This document shows positions 8,284 to 14,896 of a stretch of 16,810 bases of DNA, in pieces (position 1 is the stretch's first letter; the number at the start of each line of letters is the position of its first letter). The stretch lies in NCBI GenBank assembly GCA_021772595.1, contig JAJFLS010000014.1, positions 1 through 16,810 of the forward strand, read 5' to 3'. Below the pieces are notes generated by a model. The model was not told the DNA's origin, made no database searches, and worked only from the letters and a program-made list of their open reading frames with translations. Source of the stretch: Opitutales bacterium (GTDB lineage Bacteria > Verrucomicrobiota > Verrucomicrobiia > Opitutales > Opitutaceae). Position numbers and translations under genes: made by a program.

Positions 8284-9705
8284 GTGAAGAAACTGCCCCA
8301 TACAAGTAGCCGTAGAACATTCCTGAAGCGTTCAGCGCTCTTTGCCTCATTTTCCATCTTGCCGAGCCATTTTGTGTTCGGTCAGAAGTCAAGCGGAGGG
8401 CAGCTCCCGCCTAGCGAGCGCGTAAATCTCGCTGCAATCGGAATCGGCAATCAGGGAAAAGGCGATTTGAAGAATCTGTTCGCCTCCGGCCATTGCAACG
8501 TCGTGGCGCTCTGTGATGTGGACCTAAAAGGCAAACACACGCAAGAGTCCCAGGCCGCTCACCCGAATGCTCGACGTTTTACCGATTTCCGGGTGATGTT
8601 CGATCAGATGGGCGACGAAATCGACGCCGTACTCATCGCGATTCCAGATCATGCCCACTTCTGCGTCGCCATGCTAGCGATGTCGCTCGGCAAGCATGTT
8701 TTTGTTGAAAAGCCGCTCGCCCATACGTTTGGACAGTGCGAGCGCCTCATCGATTTGGCTGCCCGCAGCGGCGTGGTCACGCAAATGGGCAACCAAGGCC
8801 ACTCGGGCGCCAACTATTTTCAATTCAAGGCGTGGACCGAAGCGGGGATCATCAAAGACGTCGAACGCATCAGCGCATTCATGAACAAAGATCGCCGCTG
8901 GCATGGCTGGGGCGAGTCAGTCACCAAATACCCGAGTCAGCCGCTTCCCGACGGCATGGATTGGGACACTTGGCATTGCAGCGGTCCAGTACATCCTTTC
9001 AGCGATAAACTCCACCCGCAAGAGTGGCGCAGCTGGTTCGACTACGGCAGCGGCGCCTTCGGCGATTGGGGTCCTCATATATTGGATACTGCTCATCGCT
9101 TCCTCAAATTAGGGCTGCCACGCACGATTTCCGCGTTGAAGCGCGATGGGGCGAACGACTTCGTCTTCCCTCAAGCCTCCACGATCCAGTTTCAATTTTC
9201 CAAGCGAAAAGCGATGCCGCCCTGTACGGTCACCTGGTACGATGGTACTAAGAATCAACCGGAAGTCGAAGAGGAGTTTGGCGAGCCCGTGAAGAATCCC
9301 AATACGGGAAAAACGGAGATCAAACCCCTCAACATAAGCAAACCGGGAAAAATCATTTATGGCAAAGATCTGACCTTCGCGGGCGGCAGCCACTCGGATT
9401 CCCTGCGGGTCGTCCCGCAAAAGAAGTTTATGGAAGTGCGTAAGACCTTGCCCCGCATCTCCGGCAAGAACTCGAACCACTACGCCAACTATCTATTGGC
9501 CTGCAAAGGCGAAGAAGAATCGCGCTCGCCTTTCCATATTAGCGGAGAGCTCACCCAAGTGTTCAATCTCGGGGTGATCGCTCAGCGACTCGGAGGCACC
9601 ATAAAGTTCGATTCGAAAACCCGGCAGATCACGAATAATAAAACCGGCAATGCTCTACTCGATCCAGCGCCGCGCAAAGGTTGGGAAGAGTATTATAAGT
9701 TGTAG
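8284..9705 (+). CDS. Gfo/Idh/MocA family oxidoreductase with Tat signal
   Basis: 473 residues from GTG 8284. This start places a twin-arginine export signal at the N-terminus: SRRTFLK at 9-15, then a hydrophobic core ALFASFSIL. A TTG at 8248 would only add 12 residues before it. The Rossmann nucleotide motif is G53-I-G-N-Q-G58 after VNLAAI. The family catalytic motif is HVFVEKPLAH, with E142-K143-P144. Downstream landmarks are GNQGHSG, WHGWGES, and FGDWGPHILDTAHRFL, which contributes the usual active-site histidine region. Members of this exported PVC subgroup are annotated as sugar or inositol dehydrogenases or, in related families, glycosidases that use a bound NAD. Tat export fits folding with the cofactor before secretion. 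It is co-directional with the operon but separated by a 181-base gap, so it may have its own promoter. It ends 13 bases before the stop of the convergent lipoprotein gene. Confidence 0.88.
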   Translation: MKKLPHTSSRRTFLKRSALFASFSILPSHFVFGQKSSGGQLPPSERVNLAAIGIGNQGKGDLKNLFASGHCNVVALCDVDLKGKHTQESQAAHPNARRFTDFRVMFDQMGDEIDAVLIAIPDHAHFCVAMLAMSLGKHVFVEKPLAHTFGQCERLIDLAARSGVVTQMGNQGHSGANYFQFKAWTEAGIIKDVERISAFMNKDRRWHGWGESVTKYPSQPLPDGMDWDTWHCSGPVHPFSDKLHPQEWRSWFDYGSGAFGDWGPHILDTAHRFLKLGLPRTISALKRDGANDFVFPQASTIQFQFSKRKAMPPCTVTWYDGTKNQPEVEEEFGEPVKNPNTGKTEIKPLNISKPGKIIYGKDLTFAGGSHSDSLRVVPQKKFMEVRKTLPRISGKNSNHYANYLLACKGEEESRSPFHISGELTQVFNLGVIAQRLGGTIKFDSKTRQITNNKTGNALLDPAPRKGWEEYYKL

Positions 9706-9718
9706 TTCCTCTTCCGAG

Positions 9719-11071
9719 CTACTTGCAGTGTTGGTCGAAGAACGCCATGATCTCGTTGAGGTGATAAACGTTGTATTCATGACCAGCCAAGGGGGAAGAG
9801 AAATAGAGGCATTTGTCTGGAATCTCGGCCTTTTCGTAGGCCGCTTGAATGGTTCGATGCTCGTGGCCATTGCTCTTCCCGCCTCCGTTTAGATGGTTCC
9901 AAGAGAGAACGAGTGCGGGGGAGCTTTCATCTAGGTTCTTCCAGGTTGACTCGGGATACCGACCGACCGCAGGCATGGCTACTTGAACCCGATTGGATTC
10001 ATTCCCATAGGGTTCCTTTTCCATATCAATTTGGTGTTCCTTGAAATTGGATTCGGAATAGCAGCGGGCGCAGGATTTGGATATCCCTGCCGTACCAATC
10101 TTGCCGGACAAGGAGAATCGTTCTTTTTGCGATTGCAGGTAGCGGAGGCCGTGGATCACCGAGAAAGCATTATTGTCGTTTTCGGGATCTACATAACATA
10201 TCGAGGCAAATGCATAGCCGTTAAATAGCCATGAATACAATATGGGCGTGTTCGCGTTCACTACAAATTCACCCGTTCCGGTAGAGCTTCCCTCGAAAAG
10301 AATGGGGATTTTTTTTGTATTGCTCGAAGGTTTTGGATACACGATATCCATAAATAGAGTCGTTCGGTCCTGACCTTTCGAGTCCTTTCCCTGAATGTTC
10401 TCTTTAAAGACAAGATGGGGTTCGACGGTATAGCCCGATGGGACGACGTAAAGGCCAGCCCTGTTCACTGGGATCGAGACGGTGGATCCATTTCGGGAGT
10501 ATTCGAACGAAGTAAATGACGTCCCGTCGTTGGGGCCTGGATACTGAAGAAGCTTTTTTCTGTTTTCGGTGTAGTAACGTTGCTGCGCATGCCACTCGCC
10601 TCCAAAAACGCAGAATAGGCCGTTGATGTCCTTCTGGAATTCAAGGTTATCCTCGATTCGTCCTCCTGAGAAATCAACCGTCACTACCAAGAATCCATCT
10701 GCAATGAGATCTTCAATGATCTCCCTATCGGTGGCCTCGCTCGGGCGTGGCATGCCCTCGAGGTTCATGACGTAGACGACCAGACGCATTCCTTGAGACG
10801 CTATGGGGTCTTCGTCTACTAAGGCAGTCCACTTCGGATCGATGGGCGAGAATACTCGGAAAGGGCAGGGCGTGTTGAGCATCACACTTTGATAGTCGCC
10901 GTTCATCAATTCGACGGCTCCGGTAGGAGCTGTTCTCAAGCTGGTGTGCGTTTCAAGGAACACGTTTTCTTGCTGATCGACGCTCGTGCACGACACGATG
11001 CAAGCGGCGACTCCTGCTGTCAGAATTATGACTAGGAATGCGAGCGATCTTCTGAAGCGATTTGTTTTCAT
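9719..11071 (-). CDS. Lipoprotein, candidate alpha/beta hydrolase
   Basis: 450 residues. The N-terminus is basic (KTNRFRR), then LAFLVIILTAG, followed by two possible lipoboxes, VAAC24 and IVSC28, so it is probably a membrane-anchored lipoprotein. I do not recognise a named family. The second half resembles an alpha/beta hydrolase: the strand-turn KIPILFEGSSTGTG (254-267), a segment IGTAGISKSCARC (325-337) in the place of a nucleophile elbow with S331 as candidate, and GHEYNVYHL with H431 near the end as candidate catalytic histidine. The elbow reads G-I-S-K-S rather than the classical G-x-S-x-G. About 200 N-terminal residues before this part have no clear match to me and contain DLIADGFLVVTVDFSGG. 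By eye the gene is poorer in GC than its neighbours. It is the only gene here with no obvious tie to sulfate or glycan breakdown, and lies convergent to the Gfo/Idh gene. An esterase or peptidase function is possible but unproven. Confidence 0.7.
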   Translation of the reverse strand: MKTNRFRRSLAFLVIILTAGVAACIVSCTSVDQQENVFLETHTSLRTAPTGAVELMNGDYQSVMLNTPCPFRVFSPIDPKWTALVDEDPIASQGMRLVVYVMNLEGMPRPSEATDREIIEDLIADGFLVVTVDFSGGRIEDNLEFQKDINGLFCVFGGEWHAQQRYYTENRKKLLQYPGPNDGTSFTSFEYSRNGSTVSIPVNRAGLYVVPSGYTVEPHLVFKENIQGKDSKGQDRTTLFMDIVYPKPSSNTKKIPILFEGSSTGTGEFVVNANTPILYSWLFNGYAFASICYVDPENDNNAFSVIHGLRYLQSQKERFSLSGKIGTAGISKSCARCYSESNFKEHQIDMEKEPYGNESNRVQVAMPAVGRYPESTWKNLDESSPALVLSWNHLNGGGKSNGHEHRTIQAAYEKAEIPDKCLYFSSPLAGHEYNVYHLNEIMAFFDQHCK

Positions 11072-11087
11072 GAGGGGCAGATCCTGT

Positions 11088-11116
11088 ATTTAGAGTAGAG
11101 GGTAATTGAGGGTCAA
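11088..11116 (-). promoter_or_regulatory. Possible sigma-70-type promoter for the lipoprotein gene
   Basis: On the minus strand TTGACC (11111-11116) is followed after 17 bases by CTAAAT (11088-11093). The -35 box is good, the -10 box is poor (3 of 6). It lies 17-45 bases upstream of the ATG at 11071, which would give a very short leader. An AGGA sits about 11 bases before the ATG. Confidence 0.3.
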
Positions 11117-11175
11117 GGCCCTGTATCCGACGAAAGAGCGCCTCCTGCGGATAATAGTGGATCTACCTCTGTCCA

Positions 11176-11200
11176 CGCGAGTTCCTCGCGTAGCTACAAC
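11176..11200. repeat. Hairpin followed by TAGCTACA (dispersed repeat family, copy 1)
   Basis: Perfect 6-base stem CGCGAG / CTCGCG with loop TTC (11176-11190), followed directly by TAGCTACA. The same design (GC-rich hairpin plus GTAGCTACA) occurs at 16461-16485 and 16585-16610, which marks a dispersed repeat rather than a chance stem. There is no T-run, so it is not a typical terminator. Confidence 0.6.
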
Positions 11201-11239
11201 GCGCCCCTGTGGCGTGGTTCTGATGTTCGTATGTTAACC

Positions 11240-11341
11240 TTACCCGAATTTCCCAGCCCCAGCCTTTGGGGACTTGGCCGCCGCCTTGCCCGACATGAGC
11301 TTGTCGTATGAGTAGTCGGCGCTCAGTTTTAAGGGAGGAAG
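11240..11341 (-). pseudogene. Degraded copy of a sulfatase 3' end
   Basis: Read on the minus strand, this stretch begins with a copy of the codons for LPPLK-SA-Y and ends with a near-identical copy of the last codons of sulfatase B. Bases 11248-11287 match 12900-12939 at 39 of 40 positions, and 11333-11341 (GGGAGGAAG) corresponds to the GGAGGAAG block at 12962-12969. Between the two blocks the copy carries an extra net 23 bases, which shifts the frame: one frame reads LPPLKLSADYSYDKL and then KAAAKSPKAG, another restores GGGQVPKGWGWEI. No catalytic part of a sulfatase is present. It is best seen as a leftover of a duplicated or deleted sulfatase gene, or of recombination at this site. Confidence 0.6.
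11248..11287 (+). repeat. 40-base direct repeat, copy 1
   Basis: Matches 12900-12939 with a single mismatch (GGGG versus TGGG inside the CCTTT-ACTTGG context), in the same orientation. The two copies bracket the disulfide oxidoreductase gene, about 1.65 kb apart. Copy 2 is the coding 3' end of sulfatase B. Confidence 0.85.
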
Positions 11342-11421
11342 CCGCTGCACTGCCGGAGGATTGGTTCTCCGGGTTGACTGCGCGGGACGAAATCGAAAGA
11401 CTCATCTCTCAGCTTTCCTGA
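11308..11421 (+). CDS. Small ORF, 37 residues, possible remnant of a heme-domain gene tail
   Basis: ATG 11308 to TGA 11419-11421, ending one base before the ATG of the oxidoreductase gene. The product begins MSSRRSVLREEAAALPEDW and ends FSGLTARDEIERLISQLS. The pattern LPEDWxxxLTxxDEIxxLIxxL resembles the end of PVC heme-binding CxxCH proteins; the intact gene here ends LMPDGLETSLTQQNLADVIAYV. An in-frame TGA at 11296-11298 closes the frame upstream, and its first 34 bases overlap the sulfatase relic on the other strand. It may be the tail of a deleted gene, a coupled leader ORF, or chance. No ribosome site is evident. Confidence 0.3.
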   Translation: MSSRRSVLREEAAALPEDWFSGLTARDEIERLISQLS

Positions 11422-11422
11422 A

Positions 11423-12793
11423 ATGCCCGAAACCTACGATCTCATCGTCCTCGGCGGCGGCCGTGCCAGCGGACTCGCGTTTGCCACTGCCAAAGCCGGT
11501 TGGAAAACCGCCCTAATTGAAAAAGATAAGCTCGGTGGAGTCTGTCCCAATCGGGGCTGTGTTCCGTCAAAACTCCTCATCGGCTTCGCCGAGGCGGCTC
11601 GCCATATTCGTCATGCGGACCGGCACTTCGTCGATGCGGAACTGAAGCACGTGGATTTGAATCGCATGTTCGAAAGCGTGAATGACTATGTCGGTGGTGT
11701 GGATGGCCGCTACGAGGGCCGGGCGATTGACGCCGGCGTGGATCTGATTCGTGCCGAGGGCCGCTTTGTCGGCCCTAAAACCATTGTCGTGGGAGACCGC
11801 GAACTCACAGCGGACAAGCTTGTCGTGGCCACCGGAAGCCGACCGAGGCTCCCTCCTTATGGAGACCTTCCCATTTGGACAAGCGATGAGCTCTTCCCGC
11901 TCGAAGCCGATCCGCCCAATAGTCTCATGGTGATTGGCGGTGGCGTAATAGGATGCGAGATGGCGGCATTCTTCGCTGGAGTCGGTACCGAAACCCGGCT
12001 GTTCGCCCGCGGCGGTCGCCTGCTCGGACGAGAGGACAGCGACATCGAATCAGTATTTCAGAAAGAATTCGAACGCGATGTGGAAACGCATTGCCATGCG
12101 ACCCTCGCCGATCTCAAGCACGATGTCAGCGGGTTCACTGCTAGCTTTTCAATCCATGGGAAGACCGAGACGTTTACTGCAGAACGCGTGCTTTTCGCTA
12201 TCGGGCGTCGACCCAACACAGAGTCGCTCGATTTGGAGAACACCGGGCTGGAAGCCGACGCTAGAGGATTTCTTCCTGTTAACGATCACCTTGAGACGAT
12301 AGTCCCAGGAGTTTTCGCTGTCGGCGACGTCAACGGCCGTTTTATGCTCCAGCACGCCGCATCCTATGAAGTGTTTCATTTGCGGCAACGATTCCTCAAC
12401 GGGCTCGACGAACCGATCGACGAGCGCCTTGTAGCCCACGCGATCTATTCGCATCCCGAGGTCGCCTCCATCGGCCTGACCGAGGAACAGGCCAAGGTGG
12501 GCGGCCGTCCCTATGTCGCCGTGGTCGAAAACTGGCTAGCAAGCGCCCGCGCCATGGCCATGCGCATCGATTACCCACGAGTGAAGCTCATTGTGTCGCC
12601 GGACGACTATTCCATCCTCGGTTGCCATCTGGTCGGCCCCGAGTCCTCAACTCTATTGCATCAAGTCATGGTGGTAATGCGGCTGAAGAACGACGTCCGC
12701 GAGTTGGCCAATATGATCTACATCCATCCCGCGCTGAACGAGTGCCTGCTCAGCGCCGCTGTAAAAGCTATCGCCGCTGTTGAAAAAGCGTAA
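11423..12793 (+). CDS. Flavin-dependent disulfide oxidoreductase, dihydrolipoyl dehydrogenase/mercuric reductase-like
   Basis: 456 residues, a full-length class I pyridine nucleotide-disulfide oxidoreductase and probably cytosolic, with no signal peptide. The FAD-binding start is YDLIVLGGGRASG (5-17), with S16 at a position often held by glycine. The redox disulfide is C41-PNRG-C46 in KLGGVCPNRGCVPSK. VVATGSRPR (134-142) and GVFAVGDVNG (296-305) are the standard FAD segments, and VIGGGVIGCE (170-179) is the NAD(P) motif. H435-P436-xxx-E440 is the partner base at the dimer interface. After the NAD(P) motif the segment reads TRLFARGGRLLGRED: R196 aligns with a phosphate-binding arginine of glutathione and mercuric reductases, so NADPH use is plausible and the gene may not be a true lipoamide dehydrogenase. 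No alpha-keto acid dehydrogenase E1 or E2 genes are nearby. The gene is bracketed by direct repeats of a sulfatase 3' end, which suggests insertion or local rearrangement. Confidence 0.87.
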   Translation: MPETYDLIVLGGGRASGLAFATAKAGWKTALIEKDKLGGVCPNRGCVPSKLLIGFAEAARHIRHADRHFVDAELKHVDLNRMFESVNDYVGGVDGRYEGRAIDAGVDLIRAEGRFVGPKTIVVGDRELTADKLVVATGSRPRLPPYGDLPIWTSDELFPLEADPPNSLMVIGGGVIGCEMAAFFAGVGTETRLFARGGRLLGREDSDIESVFQKEFERDVETHCHATLADLKHDVSGFTASFSIHGKTETFTAERVLFAIGRRPNTESLDLENTGLEADARGFLPVNDHLETIVPGVFAVGDVNGRFMLQHAASYEVFHLRQRFLNGLDEPIDERLVAHAIYSHPEVASIGLTEEQAKVGGRPYVAVVENWLASARAMAMRIDYPRVKLIVSPDDYSILGCHLVGPESSTLLHQVMVVMRLKNDVRELANMIYIHPALNECLLSAAVKAIAAVEKA

Positions 12794-12886
12794 GTGGCTA
12801 CACGTGAGAGGTAGGGCGATCAGGGTACGAAAGAGGAGTAGGAGATACGTAATCAATATATCGATACGTAAACGCTCGACCAACCC

Positions 12887-14242
12887 TCACCCCTTGCCGA
12901 TTTCCCAGCCCCAGCCTTTTGGGACTTGGCCGCCGCCTTTGTAGTTGGCGCTGGGCTTTAGTGGAGGAAGGGTTTCGACGAAGGCGTCATAGTGTCGGCG
13001 CATATTGTCGACCACTTCGGGACGATTCGCTGCCAGGTTCTTGGTTTCTTTTGGGTCCTTCTTGAGGTCGTACAAGTGCCAACCATCTGGATACTTAATC
13101 AGGCGGTAGTCTTTCCAGCGTGTAGCGTAAAGGTTGCGGCGCGGCTCGTCGGTGGGGTCGGCGTTGTGCCAGAAGATGTATTCGTGGACATCTTCTTTTT
13201 TGTTCCCCTTTAGGTAAGGCACGAGGTCTTTGCCGTCGCAGCGTTCGGGCAAGGGCTTTCCGGCGGCAGCGGCCACGGTGGCGTAAAAGTCGATTGTTCC
13301 CATCATTCCGTCGAAGGTGATGCCGGCGGGAATCGCGTTTGGCCAGGTAACGATGGTGGGTGTGTGCACCCAGCCTTCTTGTTGGGTGTCGGGCCCCTTG
13401 CCGCCTCGATAGGGTTCGGACGATCCGCCTTCACTTCTATTGGCGCCGTTGTCTCCCGTGAAAAGGATGAGGGTGTTGTTCTCCAAATCGTGTTTCTTCA
13501 GCTTGGCGAGAAGCTTGCCGACTGCATCGTCAACCGCCAGTACAGCGCCTTCGTAGGCGGTGCCGTTGCCGCCTGGAATGCGGTCCCGGTAATGCTGGGG
13601 CGTGTTCGCAACTTTGGAGTGAACGGCGAAGGGCGAGAAATAGAGGAAGAACGGTTTGTCGGCATTCCGGTCGACGAACTCGGCCATGTAGTCGCCATCG
13701 AGATCGGTGAGGTAGGCGTAGCTGCCGTCTTCCCGTTCGCGGTCGTATTGCTCGCCGGGAGCGTTGCGGGCCACTTCCATGAAACCGCGCTGATGAGGGC
13801 CTTGTCCGTTGGAGCCGATATCCCATTTGCCGACTTGCCCGGTCACGTAGCCGGCGTCGCGCATGAATTCGCCCAGGGTCGGGTGATCTTCGGGGATGGG
13901 CAGGCCGCGCGCCATGCCTGACTTGCCAAAGCGTTGCGCGTACATGCCGGTCATGAGACAGCAGCGACTGGGCGAGCAAGGCGGATTTGTGATGTAGGAC
14001 ATTGTGCACTTCGCGCCTCGGGTGGCCAAGGAATCAATATGCGGCGTGGGGATCCGCTTGTTTCCGAAGCAACCGATATCGCCAAAGCCGAGATCGTCGA
14101 TGAACAGAATGACCACTTTTGGCTTGCCCTGAGTTTGCCGAAGGGAGGCCTCTTGGGCCTGGCTGAAAGCGGGGCTCAAGCCCGCGGCGATGGCGCCAGT
14201 AGCGGCTGTTTTTATGAAGTTTCGTCGATTGGGGCTATGCAT
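12887..14242 (-). CDS. Sulfatase B, Tat-exported S1-type
   Basis: 451 residues from the ATG at 14240-14242 (minus strand). The frame is open further upstream to 14434, but that part is encoded by low-complexity and repeat DNA, whereas this ATG places a Tat signal exactly at the start (NRRNFIK at 5-11, then AATGAIAAGL). Metal residues D49-D50 lie in FIDDLGFGD. The cysteine signature is C89-S-P-S-R93, with two more cysteines right after it. VGKWDIG at 137-143 keeps K139 but has D141 where most sulfatases have histidine (GKWHLG). H208 in SPFAVHSK, D264-N265 in FTGDNG and K282 complete the site. The C-terminal half has HLYDLKKDPKETKNLA, typical of S1 sulfatases, and ends in a glycine/tryptophan-rich tail. 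A 19-base dispersed-repeat-like element encodes SLRQTQGK between the signal peptide and the catalytic domain. The gene converges on the oxidoreductase gene. Substrate unknown. Confidence 0.9.
   Translation of the reverse strand: MHSPNRRNFIKTAATGAIAAGLSPAFSQAQEASLRQTQGKPKVVILFIDDLGFGDIGCFGNKRIPTPHIDSLATRGAKCTMSYITNPPCSPSRCCLMTGMYAQRFGKSGMARGLPIPEDHPTLGEFMRDAGYVTGQVGKWDIGSNGQGPHQRGFMEVARNAPGEQYDREREDGSYAYLTDLDGDYMAEFVDRNADKPFFLYFSPFAVHSKVANTPQHYRDRIPGGNGTAYEGAVLAVDDAVGKLLAKLKKHDLENNTLILFTGDNGANRSEGGSSEPYRGGKGPDTQQEGWVHTPTIVTWPNAIPAGITFDGMMGTIDFYATVAAAAGKPLPERCDGKDLVPYLKGNKKEDVHEYIFWHNADPTDEPRRNLYATRWKDYRLIKYPDGWHLYDLKKDPKETKNLAANRPEVVDNMRRHYDAFVETLPPLKPSANYKGGGQVPKGWGWEIGKG
12900..12939 (+). 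repeat. 40-base direct repeat, copy 2 (3' end of sulfatase B)
   Basis: Encodes, on the minus strand, the GGGQVPKGWGWEI tail of sulfatase B. Copy 1 is at 11248-11287, 39 of 40 identical. Because this copy is part of an intact gene, it is probably the source or better-preserved version. Confidence 0.85.
14127..14145. repeat. CCCTGAG-type dispersed repeat element inside sulfatase B
   Basis: Sequence CCCTGAGTTTGCCGAAGGG, a short near-palindromic unit of the CCCTGAGCCTGTCGAAGGG kind found scattered in many bacterial genomes. Read on the minus strand it encodes SLRQTQG. It sits in the linker after the Tat signal, where an insertion would be tolerated. Confidence 0.6.
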
Positions 14243-14257
14243 TGTAGATTGGTTGTT

Positions 14258-14304
14258 GGGTGATGGGGGAATGAGAGAGGGGGAGATGGGGTGATGGGGG
14301 TGGG
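14258..14304 (+). other. G-rich tract with G-quadruplex motif upstream of sulfatase B
   Basis: Bases 14279-14304 contain four G-runs: five G, AGAT, four G, TGAT, five G, T, three G. This fits a canonical G-quadruplex with loops of 4, 4 and 1. The 12-mer GGGTGATGGGGG occurs twice, at 14258-14269 and 14289-14300. The tract lies 16-62 bases upstream of the sulfatase B start, with the G-run in the template strand for that gene. Confidence 0.6.
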
Positions 14305-14379
14305 AGAGATTGAGAGAAGGTAGTTCAATTTCGGTACGGCGGTCGAGCCTTTGCGTTGTGAGTGTTGTCCAAGGAAAAT

Positions 14380-14507
14380 AAACCGCCCACCCGCGAGGCG
14401 GGTTCAAGTACGCAAAGAACGCGAAGTTTTCCATTGAATAGACAATCGTAACATAGGCTTTTTAGACCTTTGCGTTCTTCGCGAACTTGAGCGCAGTGGG
14501 CAGTTTG
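14380..14507. repeat. Diverged inverted repeat pair with CTTTGCGTTCTT core
   Basis: The reverse complement of 14380-14426 reads TTCGCGTTCTTTGCG, then TACTTGA and on to GGGCGGTTT. Bases 14468-14507 read TTTGCGTTCTTCGCG, then AACTTGA and on to GGGCAGTTT. The two are clearly related but diverged, and they face each other across about 40 bases. They look like two copies of one dispersed intergenic element. Confidence 0.5.
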
Positions 14508-14578
14508 ATGAAAATATTCACTCACAATTACCTGCAAGAGCACTCGAATCAAATCTTGTCCTTCATGCAAAGTTTTCG

Positions 14579-14629
14579 AATCCTGCCCCCGATTAATCGG
14601 GGATCCTGCCCACGCGCAGCGTGGATCAA
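14579..14629. repeat. Two consecutive hairpins with repeated ATCCTGCC
   Basis: ATCCTGCC occurs at 14580-14587 and again at 14603-14610. The first is followed by the perfect palindrome CCCCGATTAATCGGGG (14587-14602), the second by CCACGC-GCA-GCGTGG (14610-14624). The arrangement suggests a small composite repeat element. Confidence 0.55.
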
Positions 14630-14722
14630 GCGAGGCACGAGCGTTGTTAATGAATTTGAGTTTACAGCGTTCACCCGCTCTGCGTGATCACTTGATACTT
14701 CGCTTAGTTAAATGAGCTAACA

Positions 14723-14755
14723 GGTAGGGCGAGAGCGTCCCGCTCCAGCCCTACC
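14723..14755. repeat. Long nested hairpin with GGTAGGGC arms
   Basis: Outer arms GGTAGGGC (14723-14730) and GCCCTACC (14748-14755) are perfect complements; an inner stem GAGCG-TCC-CGCTC lies at 14733-14745. The half-site AGCCCTACC also occurs at 16569-16577, and GGTAGGGCGA occurs near 12812, so it belongs to a dispersed family. No T-run follows on the plus strand, so it is not a plain terminator. Confidence 0.65.
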
Positions 14756-14896
14756 AAAAAGAAGAGCCAAATCGAAATCTAACAAAGTAGACTTAAGGGG
14801 CGGCAGCGAATATAGGTTTGTTTGTCTTTTCGAATTACGTAAGCGTCCAATAGTGCCGCCGTTTCAGGAATTCGAATTATAGCCCCGCAGAAATTT

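Larger units (their letters stand above)
14305..14896. other. Gene-free intergenic region between sulfatases B and C, repeat-rich
   Basis: No credible gene is seen in this stretch. It holds a hairpin (ACCCGC/GCGGGT, 14389-14403), a diverged inverted-repeat pair containing TTTGCGTTCTT-type sequence (14380-14426 and 14468-14507), two consecutive hairpins separated by repeated ATCCTGCC (14579-14629), and a long hairpin with GGTAGGGC arms (14723-14755). The last 140 bases are AT-richer and probably carry the promoter of sulfatase C, but I cannot assign boxes. Confidence 0.55.

Noticed and set aside
12844..12870. Repeated GATACGTA (12844-12851 and 12863-12870) as a possible operator
   Set aside because: It lies between two convergent stops where an operator is unlikely, and 8-base repeats this short can arise by chance.
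14243..14434. N-terminal extension of sulfatase B by 64 residues
   Set aside because: The extension is encoded by the G-rich tract and repeat DNA, and would bury the Tat signal inside the protein.
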